Origin: Planctomycetota bacterium
Lineage (GTDB): Bacteria; Planctomycetota; UBA1135; GCA-002686595
NCBI GenBank assembly: GCA_029259635.1
Contig: JAJDEU010000013.1
Coordinates: 620,001-684,000, forward strand
Reading direction: 5' to 3'
DNA: 64,000 nt
This document shows, piece by piece, positions 20,301 through 27,881 of this stretch. How positions within the stretch are numbered: the stretch's first letter is position 1; each line of letters begins with the position of its first letter. The notes beneath the pieces are model-generated. The model saw nothing but the letters and a program-made list of their open reading frames with translations. It was not told where the DNA came from and did no database searches. Both the position numbers and the translations under genes were made by a program.

Positions 20301-20313
20301 TTTCGTCCGTCAT
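14359..20313 (-). CDS. Type I PKS module KS-AT-KR-ACP with a C-terminal epimerase-type domain
   Basis: 1984 residues. The ketosynthase (about 10-430) has the full triad: Cys182 in TSCSTS, His318 in ETHGTGT, His358 in KTNVGH. The acyltransferase has GHSIGE (Ser627) and HAFH at 723-726, the motif associated with malonyl-CoA. The ketoreductase has TGGLGSVG near 1145 and Ser1294/Tyr1307 with normal spacing, but His1311 replaces the usual Asn. No dehydratase or enoylreductase. The carrier has FFELGGDS (Ser1456). The last 500 residues are a condensation-fold domain of the epimerisation type (PLSPIQHRFF, SDFPAAAVSQSDLD at the end) with HHLLVDE (His1639, His1640, Asp1644, Glu1645) and EGCGRE (Glu1784). 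The start overlaps the upstream NRPS stop by 4 bases (ATGA). Confidence 0.93.
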   Translation of the reverse strand: MTDETSQELTGFEVAIIGVAGRFPGASDVSEFWSNLRGGVESIVFMSEEELIEAGVDAAVVRAPNYVPAAALLDGYDLFDAGFFGYTPREAEIMDPQHRLFLEYAWSSLENAGYDPSRCPGPVGVFGGTGTNAYLTHNLMTSGSVDTASLSALFGNHTDYLTTRVSYKLDLKGPSFDVQTSCSTSAVAIHLASQSLLSGECDLALAGGSSVSLPHKRGYLHQEQGIYSPDGHCHAFSSKAEGTAGGSGVGVVTLRRLEDALADGDSVIAVIKGSAINNDGSGKVGYAAPSVDGQAQVIQNALSMAEVDARDVHYVETHGTGTTLGDPIEIAALTQAFRASTEDNGFCAIGSVKTNVGHLDAAAGVTGVIKAALSIQNGEIPPSLNCEEPSPACDFPNTPFHVNTSLATWNEEQRRAGVSSFGIGGTNAHIVLEQSPALRPTSASRSAQLIVISARTPKTLDAATANLADHLRAHPDVDLADVAYTLQIGRKEFDHHRVVTGRDAADVLSALDPIDRKRVRSFVQVEGERPVVFLFPGQGSQYVGMGRELYETEPTFKESVDRGCELLKSSLGFDLREVIFADSEDQAAADKLAQTSVTQPALFIIEYAMACLWMEWGLRPQAMIGHSIGEYVAATLAGVFDYEIALGLVVERGALMQALPAGAMLAVSKPAAEVEPGLPAGLSIAAINEEAACVVSGSFEAIDSYEKQLEAESVACRRLHTSHAFHSEMMEPVLAPFSDRVRAASPKAPSIPFLSNLSGTWITDADATDPNYWSKHLRNAVRFADGIKGLLEDPGRVLLEVGPGNTLTTLSSRIARRVGSENFVGVSSMRHPRESHGDLDHVLGALGQLWMARVAIDWDGFYERETRRRIPLPGYPFARDRFWVEPGKSGLLQLAPARKSDCSEWFYTPSWRRSAGLGNASAIPDEDEFLIFQSQSGPGLELAKVLRAAGKRVTTVVAGEQMAELSKGEYSVRPACREDYEALEKQLEQGNRMPEVVYHCWGCETSAQTSDEYLDHGFYSLLRIGQVFGSLDSKRSIDVVVLASDTMSVSGDEPLVPEKSSILGACLALPQECKYFRCWAIDTGRSGAELAPEILRATAAKPKDPFVAYRGDYCWIQTHEALPVPALDADHPKPLLMRENGHYLVTGGLGSVGLEVAVVLAETPGAKLVLTSRRDFHPRGEWEGWLAAHPETDETSRRIRKLLELEELGAEVWIAQASASDLGVMQKLVAEAEERFGELNGVVHAAGGEKLQTMLQATTREDCIAQFQPKLEGMEVLEQLLADKPVDFCIIQSSLAANLGLLGMVGYVGAHKLVDSFVLRHNRGDSTPWTSVNWDNWISWKEPGLLDALKEGDFYMTPDDGAEAFRRVLNLPPGLPLAISTGDLNARVEEWTRADRRDEVSDGADDQTTHSRPDLSSEFEAPRNPAEVALAAAWSNVLGFGEIGIHDSFFELGGDSVLGLQVVARTAQEGYRITPAMMFEHPTIADLAEVAESLSAVVVEESGAKGTVPLSPIQHRFFDQELPKPESFSSPVVVEVPANSDLQLLSLALSDVVRHHDALRLRYRRTSEGIEQFVEPGTSDISIRTEDLSKVAGSDRAGAMTEIAAQAHRDFDLEKGPLMQAVLCLGKSDQAAQLLWVIHHLLVDEAALRALVEDFHTARTQRLAGENVKLGANTTTFQAWATKQRELAQSESTKSEAAYWKSLAEASVAKLPSDKTAGDNNHSSSRTVAVALDEEKTGALVEDVPSVYGSRIEEVLLTALTTSVSRWIDDRGNESGNQLFVDWEGCGREDDSDVSRTVGRLTSLFPARFSLAGVQGHGEQLKSIKEQVRGIPQRGVGFGMLKYLSKDAEVSAALKALPQPELKFQYLGQLGGGSDSSGFELLLGASGSCCDPDTPRSHSLDIGASIQDGKLRIEFSYGANRHDAESVQALADGFIAELQALIVHCQDPEAGGHTPSDFPAAAVSQSDLDTLLSKLGGGGKSSRK

Positions 20314-23300
20314 GACTTATCACCCTCGCTGGAATCCTGATCGGACTGCGACGGATCGGACTGAGACTGCTGAATGGCGTTCGCGATACCGCTGAGATCG
20401 GAATCGTCCCAGTCGAAGTCTTCGAAATCCGACACGGTGAACCCGCCGGAGTCGGGGTTCAAGCAGTGCGCGATCAGCTGGCGCAGCGTCGCGATGAAAT
20501 CCTCCGCGACAGCTTCGATCGTCGCGCGCTTGTGCAGGTTTTCGCTGTACTCGAAATCCATAACGAGCTGGCCGCCGGAGATCAGTCCGTAGGCTTCGAG
20601 CGCGAACACGCGATTGCCGCTGGGATCCATCGCTGCTCCGAAAGGCGCCGACGAGTATCGGAAGCGAGCATCCGCGCTAAAGACTTGGTCGAACTGTCCG
20701 AGGTAGTTGAAGCCGACCACGGGAGTGGGAATCGCTTCAAGAGCCGCGCGCAACTCGGGGTCGCCGGACAGGTGACGAGCAACGCCGTAACCAAAGCCTC
20801 TGCCCGGGATGGCGCGCAGGCATTCCTTCGTCGAGCGAATCGCGTCGCCGGGCTCGAAGCTCGCGGCCTCGGTGATCCGAGCGGGATAGTCCGTGGTGAA
20901 CCAACCGACGGTTCGCGAGAGGTCGACGCCGTCGACAACTTCTTCGCGACCGTGCCCTTCGAGGTTCAAGAGCTGCGTCTTCTCGCCGGTCCAGTTGGCG
21001 AGCGCGTGAACCATCGCGGTCACGAGAATGTCGTTGATCTGTGTGTTGTAGGCGCTCGGAACTTCACTGAGCAGCGAGCGCGTCTCCTCCTCCGTCAGCG
21101 AGACCGCCACTTTGCGCGCCGACTCTTCGTTGTTCGCGCCGTCCGGGAAGTCGAGCGGAAGGCTCGCTTGCGATGCGCCCGCCAGCTCTTTCCAAGACTC
21201 GATATCGGGCGCGAGTGCTTCCGAGTTCGCGTAGCGAGCGAGCCCTTCCGACCAACCCTTGTACGCGGTCGTCTTCGCCGGAAGTTTTGGCTTCTCGCCG
21301 CGCTCCAGCGCGTCGAGCGCCGTCTCCAGGTCTTCGAGCAGGATGCGCCAGGACACTCCGTCAACGACGAGGTGATGCACGATCCACAACATCTGCACCG
21401 GCTCGTCCGCTCCACTCTCGAACAGAACCACGCGCATCAGCGGGCCGTCCGAAATGGAGAGCGCGCGGTGATGTGTCGTCGCGCGATTCTCGAGCTCCGC
21501 TTGCCGTTCACTTGCGGGAAGCTGCGAGAGATCTTCGGTAACAACCGAAGTCTTCGTCGAGGCGTCTCCGATCTCGGCGATCTCTTGCGTCCAGCCACGA
21601 TCGGTCGCGCGATAGCGAGCGCGCAAGATGTCGTGGTGTGCGATCAACTCAGCGAGCGCGGCTTCGAGCTGCTCGGTCGCCGGGCACTTCGCCACATCGA
21701 GGAGGAGCGGCATGTTCCAGTGCGAAGGCTCGGGCAGCTTCATGTCGAAGAACCAGTGCTGCACCGGAGTGAGCGGAAGGCTGCCCGTAACGGCCGCTTG
21801 ACTCGAAGCGCCAGCAGCCTCCGCAGCACCACTGAACTCTGCGGCCGCTGCCAGTGCGGCGACGGTCTGGTTTTCGAACAGGAGTCGCGCGGACATCTTG
21901 AAGCCCGCTTGCTTGGCGCGCGAGACCACCTGAATACTCAAGATCGAGTCGCCGCCGAGCTCAAAGAAGTTGTCGTTGACGCCGACTTCGCCGAGGCCGA
22001 GAACGTCCGCCCAAATCTGCGCGAGCACCGTCTCCGCGCCCGACTCCGCCGCTTGAAAGTCGCTCTCCAGTTCCGGCCGCTCACTGCCCGGTTCGGGCAG
22101 CGCTTTGCGATCGACCTTGCCGTTGGGCGTTCGCGGAAAGTCGTCGAGAAAGACGATCACAGCCGGCGCCATGAACTCGGGCAGAGTCTCGAGCAAGAAG
22201 TCGCGCAGCTCGGTGAAAGTTGGCGTCTCGAAACCCTCTTCGGTGAGGACGTAACCGACCAGGCGCTTCTCTTCGCCGTGATCCGATCGCGCGAGTACCG
22301 CCGTCTCCTTGAGCGCCGGGTGCGCGAGCAAAGCCACTTCGATCTCTTCGAGCTCGATGCGATAGCCGCGAATCTTGACCTGGTTGTCGAGGCGTCCGAG
22401 GAACTCGAGGTTGCCGTCTTCGAGGTGGCGCGCGAGGTCGCCGGATTTGTAGAGCCGCGCTCCGGGCGTGTTGCCGAACGGGCTGGAGACGAAGCGCTCT
22501 GCCGTGAGCTCGGGGCGTCGCCAGTAGCCGAGCGCGAGCGCGATGCCGCCGAAGTGAACCTCGCCGGGCACGCCCATCGGGCAAGGCGCCAGGTGCTCGT
22601 CCAAGACGTACATCTCGCCATTGTCGATGGGATTGCCGACCGGAGCAATCTCGTGCGTCTGCTCCAGGCAGTTGTAGACCGAGCTGAAGACGGTCGTCTC
22701 CGTCGCGCCGTACTCGCTGAAGAGACCTACGGTCGGCAGAGCGCGCTTGTGGTGCTCGACCATCTTCAACGGGCAAGCTTCGCCAGCGACGATCACCGAG
22801 TGCATGTTCGCGAGCTGCTCGGGATCCGCAGTCTCGAGAATCAATCGATAGAAGGAAGGCAGAGTCAGAAGATGCGAGACCTTGTGCTCTTGAATCACTT
22901 TCGGAATCTGCGCGATGTCTTTCTCGAGGCCTTCGGGAATCAGTTCGAGCGTTCCGCCCGCGCAGAGACTCCAAAAGATTCCGACGACCGAGCTGTCGAA
23001 AGCGACCGACGAGAGCAGCAGAAAGTTCTCGGGCGTGTGGCCGAAGTAGGCGATGCGCGCGCTGTTCGAAATCACGAGCTTCTCGTGCGTGATCACAACG
23101 CCCTTGGGCTTACCGGTCGAGCCCGAGGTGTAGATGATGTAGACGAGGTTCGCGGGCTTGACGTCGCTCGCGGGCTTCGTCGTCGGGTGCCCCGCGATCG
23201 CGCCCGCGTCGGCGTCGAGACAGACGATCTTCGCGTCTGTGCCCGAGAGATCGTCGACCAATTTCTCCTGCGTGACGAGCACCGGCGCGCTGGTGTCTTC

Positions 23301-24929
23301 AAGCAGGAACAACAAGCGGTCCTTGGGATAGGCCGGGTCGATCGGGACGTAGGCGCCGCCGGCTTTGAGGATGCCCACGATTCCGATCACCATCTCGAAC
23401 GAGCGCTCGATGCACAGAGTGACGAGCGAATCGGGTCCGACGCCGAGCCCCTGAAGGTGATGAGCGAGTTGGTTGGCGCGCTCGTCCAGCTCTCGATAGC
23501 TAAGCTCGCGATCGCCCTGGCGAACGGCGACGGCATCCGGAGAACGCTTGACGGCCGCTTCGATCCAGTCGTGTGCGAGCCAGTCTTTCGGGTAGTCCGC
23601 GGTCGAGTCGTTGAAGTCGACAACGAGCGTCTGATGCTCTTCACGGCTGAGCACCTCGAGTCGGCCGATCTCGGATTCCGGTGACGCAATGGCTGCCGAC
23701 AGCAAGGTTTCGAATTCACCGGCGAGGCGTTCGACGGTCTGCGCGGTGAGCGCGCTCGGGTCGTAGGTCAGAACAAGCTGGAGCGCGGAGCCGACCTCGC
23801 GGCACTCCAGGCGACACTTGAAGCGGTCGGCCAGAGCGAACTGATCTTCGATTTGAAACGTCAAACCGGCGGACTCGCAGCTCGGCAACGCGGCGTGGTA
23901 GTCAAAGCAGAAAGAGAGCGATTCGCCCGCTCCGTCTACGCCGAATCCCTGCCAGTCAAAACACTCTTGCCAGCGTTCGAGCTCCTCGGCGCGATTGCCA
24001 ACCGCCACGAGCACATCTCGAAACAAGCTCTCTTTCTCGATCACAAGCGGCATCGGGAGATAACGCTCGAGCAGTCCCAGCGGCTCCTGCAACTCTTCGT
24101 ACTGGCGCCCATTCGCGCCCATCCCGACGAGCAATTCGGATTGTGTTCCCTGCCGGCGCAAGAGCACGGCCCAGGTCGCGAGTGCAAAGTCGCGAGCGCT
24201 AGCCTTGCAGCTCGTCGCCGCAATCTCGAGCTGCGCCCAGGTCACGCACTTCACCACCGAGCGGTGTCGCTTCGTCTCGAAGGCCGCGTCTGCGTTCCTC
24301 TCAAAGGGCAATCGCAAGGATGCGCCTGCGACGAGTTCGGTCTCGCGCCAATACTCCAGGCCCGCTGCGGAGTCTTCGTCCAGGAGCAGCTCGTTCTGCC
24401 ACGCCGCAACGTCCGCGTATTGCATCGCTTCGTCGTCGAACTCACCGGCCTCCGACTCCGTGGCGTAAGCCGCCGCCAGATCGGAGACGAGATTCACGAG
24501 TCCGTCCCAATCTGCAGTGAGCGCCGAAGCCGACAGGATCAAGTCGTGGCGAGTCGCCGAACTCCGCAGGCAGATCACGCGCAGCGTGGCGCTGTCCTTA
24601 GGATCGAACTGGGCCTCACAGATCTCGTCGAAACACTGGGTGAGCTCCGATTGGCGTTCTTCCGGACTGGAGCCGGCGAGTTCCCGAACCTCGATCGGAA
24701 CCTCCACGCGATCCGCAATGAGCGGGTCCGACGCGGATCCACACGGAAAGCTCGTGCGCAAGATCTCGTGCTTTCGGACCACTCGATCGAGCGCCGATTG
24801 CAGAACTCCGGCATTCAACGTTCCGTCGATCGAGACGCGACATGCCGCGCTCCCGAGCGACTTCCCCGCCTCGTGCAGATTCCAGAGGCGACGCTGTTGC
24901 GGAGAAAGTTGACTTCCGTCCGTGTTCAT
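20310..24929 (-). CDS. NRPS module C*-A-PCP-E with a degenerate condensation domain
   Basis: 1539 residues. The first about 430 form a condensation-fold domain in which the HHxxxDG motif is replaced by S-A-L-T-A-D-W (residues 135-141), so both catalytic histidines are missing. The adenylation domain has YTSGSTG, FDSSVVGIF and YKSGDLARH; the pocket reads D-S-V-L-I-A-E-V-F-K, for which I have no confident substrate. The carrier has NFFELGGDS (Ser995). A complete epimerisation domain follows with HHLVVDG (His1185, His1186, Asp1190), EGHGRE and SRTVGWFT, so the residue is probably converted to its D form. The tail is acidic (DFEDFDWDDSD, then Ser/Asp/Gln-rich). The stop overlaps the PKS start, so this protein probably hands its residue to the ketosynthase. 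Confidence 0.92.
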   Translation of the reverse strand: MNTDGSQLSPQQRRLWNLHEAGKSLGSAACRVSIDGTLNAGVLQSALDRVVRKHEILRTSFPCGSASDPLIADRVEVPIEVRELAGSSPEERQSELTQCFDEICEAQFDPKDSATLRVICLRSSATRHDLILSASALTADWDGLVNLVSDLAAAYATESEAGEFDDEAMQYADVAAWQNELLLDEDSAAGLEYWRETELVAGASLRLPFERNADAAFETKRHRSVVKCVTWAQLEIAATSCKASARDFALATWAVLLRRQGTQSELLVGMGANGRQYEELQEPLGLLERYLPMPLVIEKESLFRDVLVAVGNRAEELERWQECFDWQGFGVDGAGESLSFCFDYHAALPSCESAGLTFQIEDQFALADRFKCRLECREVGSALQLVLTYDPSALTAQTVERLAGEFETLLSAAIASPESEIGRLEVLSREEHQTLVVDFNDSTADYPKDWLAHDWIEAAVKRSPDAVAVRQGDRELSYRELDERANQLAHHLQGLGVGPDSLVTLCIERSFEMVIGIVGILKAGGAYVPIDPAYPKDRLLFLLEDTSAPVLVTQEKLVDDLSGTDAKIVCLDADAGAIAGHPTTKPASDVKPANLVYIIYTSGSTGKPKGVVITHEKLVISNSARIAYFGHTPENFLLLSSVAFDSSVVGIFWSLCAGGTLELIPEGLEKDIAQIPKVIQEHKVSHLLTLPSFYRLILETADPEQLANMHSVIVAGEACPLKMVEHHKRALPTVGLFSEYGATETTVFSSVYNCLEQTHEIAPVGNPIDNGEMYVLDEHLAPCPMGVPGEVHFGGIALALGYWRRPELTAERFVSSPFGNTPGARLYKSGDLARHLEDGNLEFLGRLDNQVKIRGYRIELEEIEVALLAHPALKETAVLARSDHGEEKRLVGYVLTEEGFETPTFTELRDFLLETLPEFMAPAVIVFLDDFPRTPNGKVDRKALPEPGSERPELESDFQAAESGAETVLAQIWADVLGLGEVGVNDNFFELGGDSILSIQVVSRAKQAGFKMSARLLFENQTVAALAAAAEFSGAAEAAGASSQAAVTGSLPLTPVQHWFFDMKLPEPSHWNMPLLLDVAKCPATEQLEAALAELIAHHDILRARYRATDRGWTQEIAEIGDASTKTSVVTEDLSQLPASERQAELENRATTHHRALSISDGPLMRVVLFESGADEPVQMLWIVHHLVVDGVSWRILLEDLETALDALERGEKPKLPAKTTAYKGWSEGLARYANSEALAPDIESWKELAGASQASLPLDFPDGANNEESARKVAVSLTEEETRSLLSEVPSAYNTQINDILVTAMVHALANWTGEKTQLLNLEGHGREEVVDGVDLSRTVGWFTTDYPARITEAASFEPGDAIRSTKECLRAIPGRGFGYGVARHLSGDPELRAALEAIPTPVVGFNYLGQFDQVFSADARFRYSSAPFGAAMDPSGNRVFALEAYGLISGGQLVMDFEYSENLHKRATIEAVAEDFIATLRQLIAHCLNPDSGGFTVSDFEDFDWDDSDLSGIANAIQQSQSDPSQSDQDSSEGDKS

Positions 24930-24972
24930 GTGGCTGACGTTTCAAGGGGTCCGCGAAGAACCCACAATCAGG

Positions 24973-25974
24973 TCATGACTGGCCGTTGCCGTTATTCCGG
25001 GGGCGCAAGTCAAAGATGGAGCTGTAAGCGATGGAGAGGTCGTGCCGCCCCTTCAGGTCCCAGCCAGCCTCGTCGAACAGGTCTTCCCACTCCGGAATAT
25101 TGGGGATGTACTGCCCCATCATGTCGTGAGTGAACTCGAATCCGAGTGTGAAGATCGGCGGATCACCGGGCGCCGGGAAGTCCGACCGATAGGTGTCGCT
25201 GAACAAGAACCTCTTCAGGTTCGGAAAAGCTTGGCGGATCGACTTGAACGCATTGAGGCAATTGGGCCGCGGCCACAGGTCGTGCCCCATGAAGAAGCAG
25301 AACAGCACTTCGACCTCTTCGAACTCCGGCTGGAAGACCAGGTTCTTCACATCGAAGTGAACGACCTGAACACGATCCTCAAGACCCGCTTGTTTGATCG
25401 AACGGCGCGCCAAATCGACAGCGCCTTTGTTGACCTCGACTCCCACACCTCGGAAATCCGGTCGAGCACGCGCGAGCCCCATCAGGCGCTCGGCACTTCC
25501 GCAACCCAGGTCTGCGGCAACCGTGAAGGGCTCCTCGTTCATCACCTCCGTGAAGTGTTCATCGACATAACGACCGCCGTAATCTCGGCCGGACATGGCG
25601 ATGAATTTGCCGTCGCGACCGATGCCGTTGGTGTCGCAGTTGCCGTCCTCGACGATGCCCGCCAGGTTGTGCAGCAGATTTCCGTATCCTCGCACGAGCC
25701 ACATGAAGTAGCCCTTGTCCGCGAAGACTTGATCGAACTCGGGACCTTTGTTGGCGATCTTGCGCTCGGCGTCGAGCTTGACGATGTCAAAGCGATAGAG
25801 CACCTGCATGATGCCGCCGATCGCCCAGTGGCTGAGACTCCGCTCCTCGCAGAACTTCTCCAAATCGAAGGGGTCCGACTCATTGAGAGCGTCGAGTAGG
25901 CCCAGTTCAAAGCTGGCCGAAATGGCCGAGGCTCCGATCGCCGAATTGAAGATCCGTGTAGATTCGTTAACCAT
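24973..25974 (-). CDS. SAM-dependent methyltransferase (O-methyltransferase-like)
   Basis: 333 residues with two parts: an N-terminal helical/winged-helix-like region (FELGLLDALNE, LSHWAIGGIMQVLYRFDIV), as in dimeric small-molecule O-methyltransferases, and a Rossmann domain with the SAM motif ADLGCGSAERL around 155-166 and GVGVEVN for the acidic ribose contact. First gene of the nine-gene operon, 43 bases before the NRPS, so it likely methylates a precursor or the product. The ATG follows TTTTTTA with no Shine-Dalgarno. Position of methylation (O, C or N) cannot be told. Confidence 0.82.
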   Translation of the reverse strand: MVNESTRIFNSAIGASAISASFELGLLDALNESDPFDLEKFCEERSLSHWAIGGIMQVLYRFDIVKLDAERKIANKGPEFDQVFADKGYFMWLVRGYGNLLHNLAGIVEDGNCDTNGIGRDGKFIAMSGRDYGGRYVDEHFTEVMNEEPFTVAADLGCGSAERLMGLARARPDFRGVGVEVNKGAVDLARRSIKQAGLEDRVQVVHFDVKNLVFQPEFEEVEVLFCFFMGHDLWPRPNCLNAFKSIRQAFPNLKRFLFSDTYRSDFPAPGDPPIFTLGFEFTHDMMGQYIPNIPEWEDLFDEAGWDLKGRHDLSIAYSSIFDLRPRNNGNGQS

Positions 25975-26237
25975 TAAAAAAGCATTAAAGGGGCGTATTC
26001 ACGCCTTCTGGTACGCTTGAGGGAGAATCCCGAGCGTGTAGTTAAGTTCACTTTAGCCGAAGGCGGCGCGGCGCGAGCAACTACCCGCGCAAAGTCCGGC
26101 AAGAGTGACGAGTTTTATAGGGGCTTGCTCCCGCCGCCGCTATGGAGCGGGGGTAGCCTGGAACTACGGGCGGTCTTTGGAGGCCCGTCGCGAGGGCATC
26201 GTGTACCTTCCCCGGCCCTTCGAACCCCACCACCCTC
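25975..26237. promoter_or_regulatory. Bidirectional promoter region of the biosynthetic cluster
   Basis: 263 bases between divergent start codons of the methyltransferase operon (minus) and the condensation-domain operon (plus). It contains AT-rich stretches (TTAACCATTAAAAAAG near 25967-25982, TAGTTAAGTTCACTTTA near 26039) that stand out from the GC-rich surroundings and could be promoter elements in either direction. A short inverted repeat GGCGT-ATTC-ACGCC lies at 25992-26005. No regulator gene is present in the cluster, so control probably comes from elsewhere. The exact promoters are not identified. Confidence 0.45.
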
Positions 26238-27881
26238 ATGTCCAGCGGAAAACCGTCTACTCCGAGGCGAGGCGCGGGCGCTTTGTCGCCGGAACGCCAA
26301 GCACTCCTCGCCAAGCTCCTGGCGAAAAAGGGAATTCAAAGTCAGGCTCAGGCGAAGATTTCGCGCCGGTCAGAATCCGGACCAGCCCCCCTGTCTTTTG
26401 CGCAGGAAGCTCTGTGGTTCCTCGAGCAACTGGACCCCACGCGAGCCACGCACAACCAGCCCAGCGCTGTGCGGCTAACCGGTGCTCTCGATAGCGATGC
26501 GCTCGAGCGGGCATTGGGCGAGATCGTCCGACGGCACGAGCCCCTCCGAAGTCGGTTCGAAGTTCGCGACGGAAAGCCCTTCCAGATCATCGCGCCGCCG
26601 CAAGACTTTTCGCTCCCGCGGGTGGACCTCACCGATCGCTCGCCTCTCGACGCAGAGGCCGAAGGCCTGCGATTAGCCACGGAAGAGGCGCACAAAGGCT
26701 TCGATCTCGAGACCGGCCCCCTGTTTCGCGCGATCCTGATTCAAGTCGGCAGCGAAGAGCACATTCTGACGCTCAACTCCCACCACATCATCACCGACGG
26801 CTGGTCGATGGGCGTCTTTACGCGTGAACTTCAAACGCTCTACACGGCGTTCATGCGGGGCCAACCTTCGCCACTCGAACCGCTCCCCATTCAGCTCGCG
26901 GACTTTGCCATCTGGCAGCGCGAGAATCTCAAGGGCAAGGTGCTTGAGGACCATCTCGATTACTGGAAGGAGCAGCTCTCGGGCAACCTCACGAGCCTCG
27001 AGTTCCCGACCGATCGACCGCGTCCCAGCGTTCAGTCTTTCCGCGGCGGACACCACACCGTTCAGCTCTCGGCGAAACTCAGCAATGACTTACGCGCGCT
27101 CGCGCGAACGACGGGCGTAACGCCTTTCGCAACGCTCAATTCCGCCTTCCTCATCACGCTCTACTACACCTGTCGCGAGACCGACATGATCATTGGCTCA
27201 GCGGTTGCGCACCGCAATCGCGAAGAGCTGGAGGGCATGATCGCCTTCCTCGTGAACATGCTTGTCATGCGTACCGACCTGTCCGGAAATCCGACCTTCG
27301 GAGAGCTGCAGCGCCGCGTTCAGAAAGTGACTCTCGGAGCGTGGTCGCATCAAGACTTGCCGCTCAGCCGCATCTTGCGCGAAGTCGCCCCCGATCGTGA
27401 CTTGAGCCGTAACCCCCTATTTCAGGTTCAATTCTCGCTGTTAACCCCCGACCACAATCCGGCCGTCTACGGTTACGGACTCTCTTCGGGCGACATCGAA
27501 AAAGTTGACCTTGGAGGGCTAGCCATGACTCCGATCGACGTTCACTATGATAATGCGCGGTATGACATCGCGGCCTTCTTGTGGGATATGCCCGAAGGCA
27601 TTCAGGGCACAATTGAATACAGCAGTGACCTGTTTGATCCCGACACCATCGCGCATCTCGTCGAGCGTTTCGAGAAGGTACTGAATTCAGTCGTCGCCTC
27701 GCCGGGAGCTAATCTCGACACCTTCGTCGACGAACTCGATCAACTCGAAAGCGTGCGGAAGGCCGCAACTCAGAAAGCATTCAAGAGCTCCATGAATAAG
27801 GGATTGAAGTCGATCAAGCGACGCAAGTCGTCCACGCCCAGCGCTCCGCCCGCAGCAACGAAAGAGGAGCCGAACTCGTGA
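26238..27881 (+). CDS. Free-standing NRPS condensation domain
   Basis: 547 residues holding one condensation domain and nothing else. A short N-terminal extension (LSPERQALLAKLLAKKG, like the linker before many C domains) is followed by PLSFAQEALWFLEQL, intact HHIITDGWS (His182, His183, Asp187), RNREELEGMIAFLVNMLVMR and DLSRNPLFQVQF. The tail is rich in Lys/Arg (KGLKSIKRRKS), like the tails of the two C-A-PCP proteins. It is the first gene of the divergent operon and overlaps the aminotransferase by GTGA. Its likely job is to work in trans, either for the NRPS whose own C domain lacks its histidines or for product release; neither is proven. Confidence 0.9.
   Translation: MSSGKPSTPRRGAGALSPERQALLAKLLAKKGIQSQAQAKISRRSESGPAPLSFAQEALWFLEQLDPTRATHNQPSAVRLTGALDSDALERALGEIVRRHEPLRSRFEVRDGKPFQIIAPPQDFSLPRVDLTDRSPLDAEAEGLRLATEEAHKGFDLETGPLFRAILIQVGSEEHILTLNSHHIITDGWSMGVFTRELQTLYTAFMRGQPSPLEPLPIQLADFAIWQRENLKGKVLEDHLDYWKEQLSGNLTSLEFPTDRPRPSVQSFRGGHHTVQLSAKLSNDLRALARTTGVTPFATLNSAFLITLYYTCRETDMIIGSAVAHRNREELEGMIAFLVNMLVMRTDLSGNPTFGELQRRVQKVTLGAWSHQDLPLSRILREVAPDRDLSRNPLFQVQFSLLTPDHNPAVYGYGLSSGDIEKVDLGGLAMTPIDVHYDNARYDIAAFLWDMPEGIQGTIEYSSDLFDPDTIAHLVERFEKVLNSVVASPGANLDTFVDELDQLESVRKAATQKAFKSSMNKGLKSIKRRKSSTPSAPPAATKEEPNS

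Noticed and set aside
20466-23684. 1072-codon plus-strand open frame opposite the NRPS gene
   Set aside because: Antisense shadow of a GC-rich gene: Arg/Leu/Val-rich composition, no recognisable motif, while the minus strand encodes clear A, PCP and E domains.
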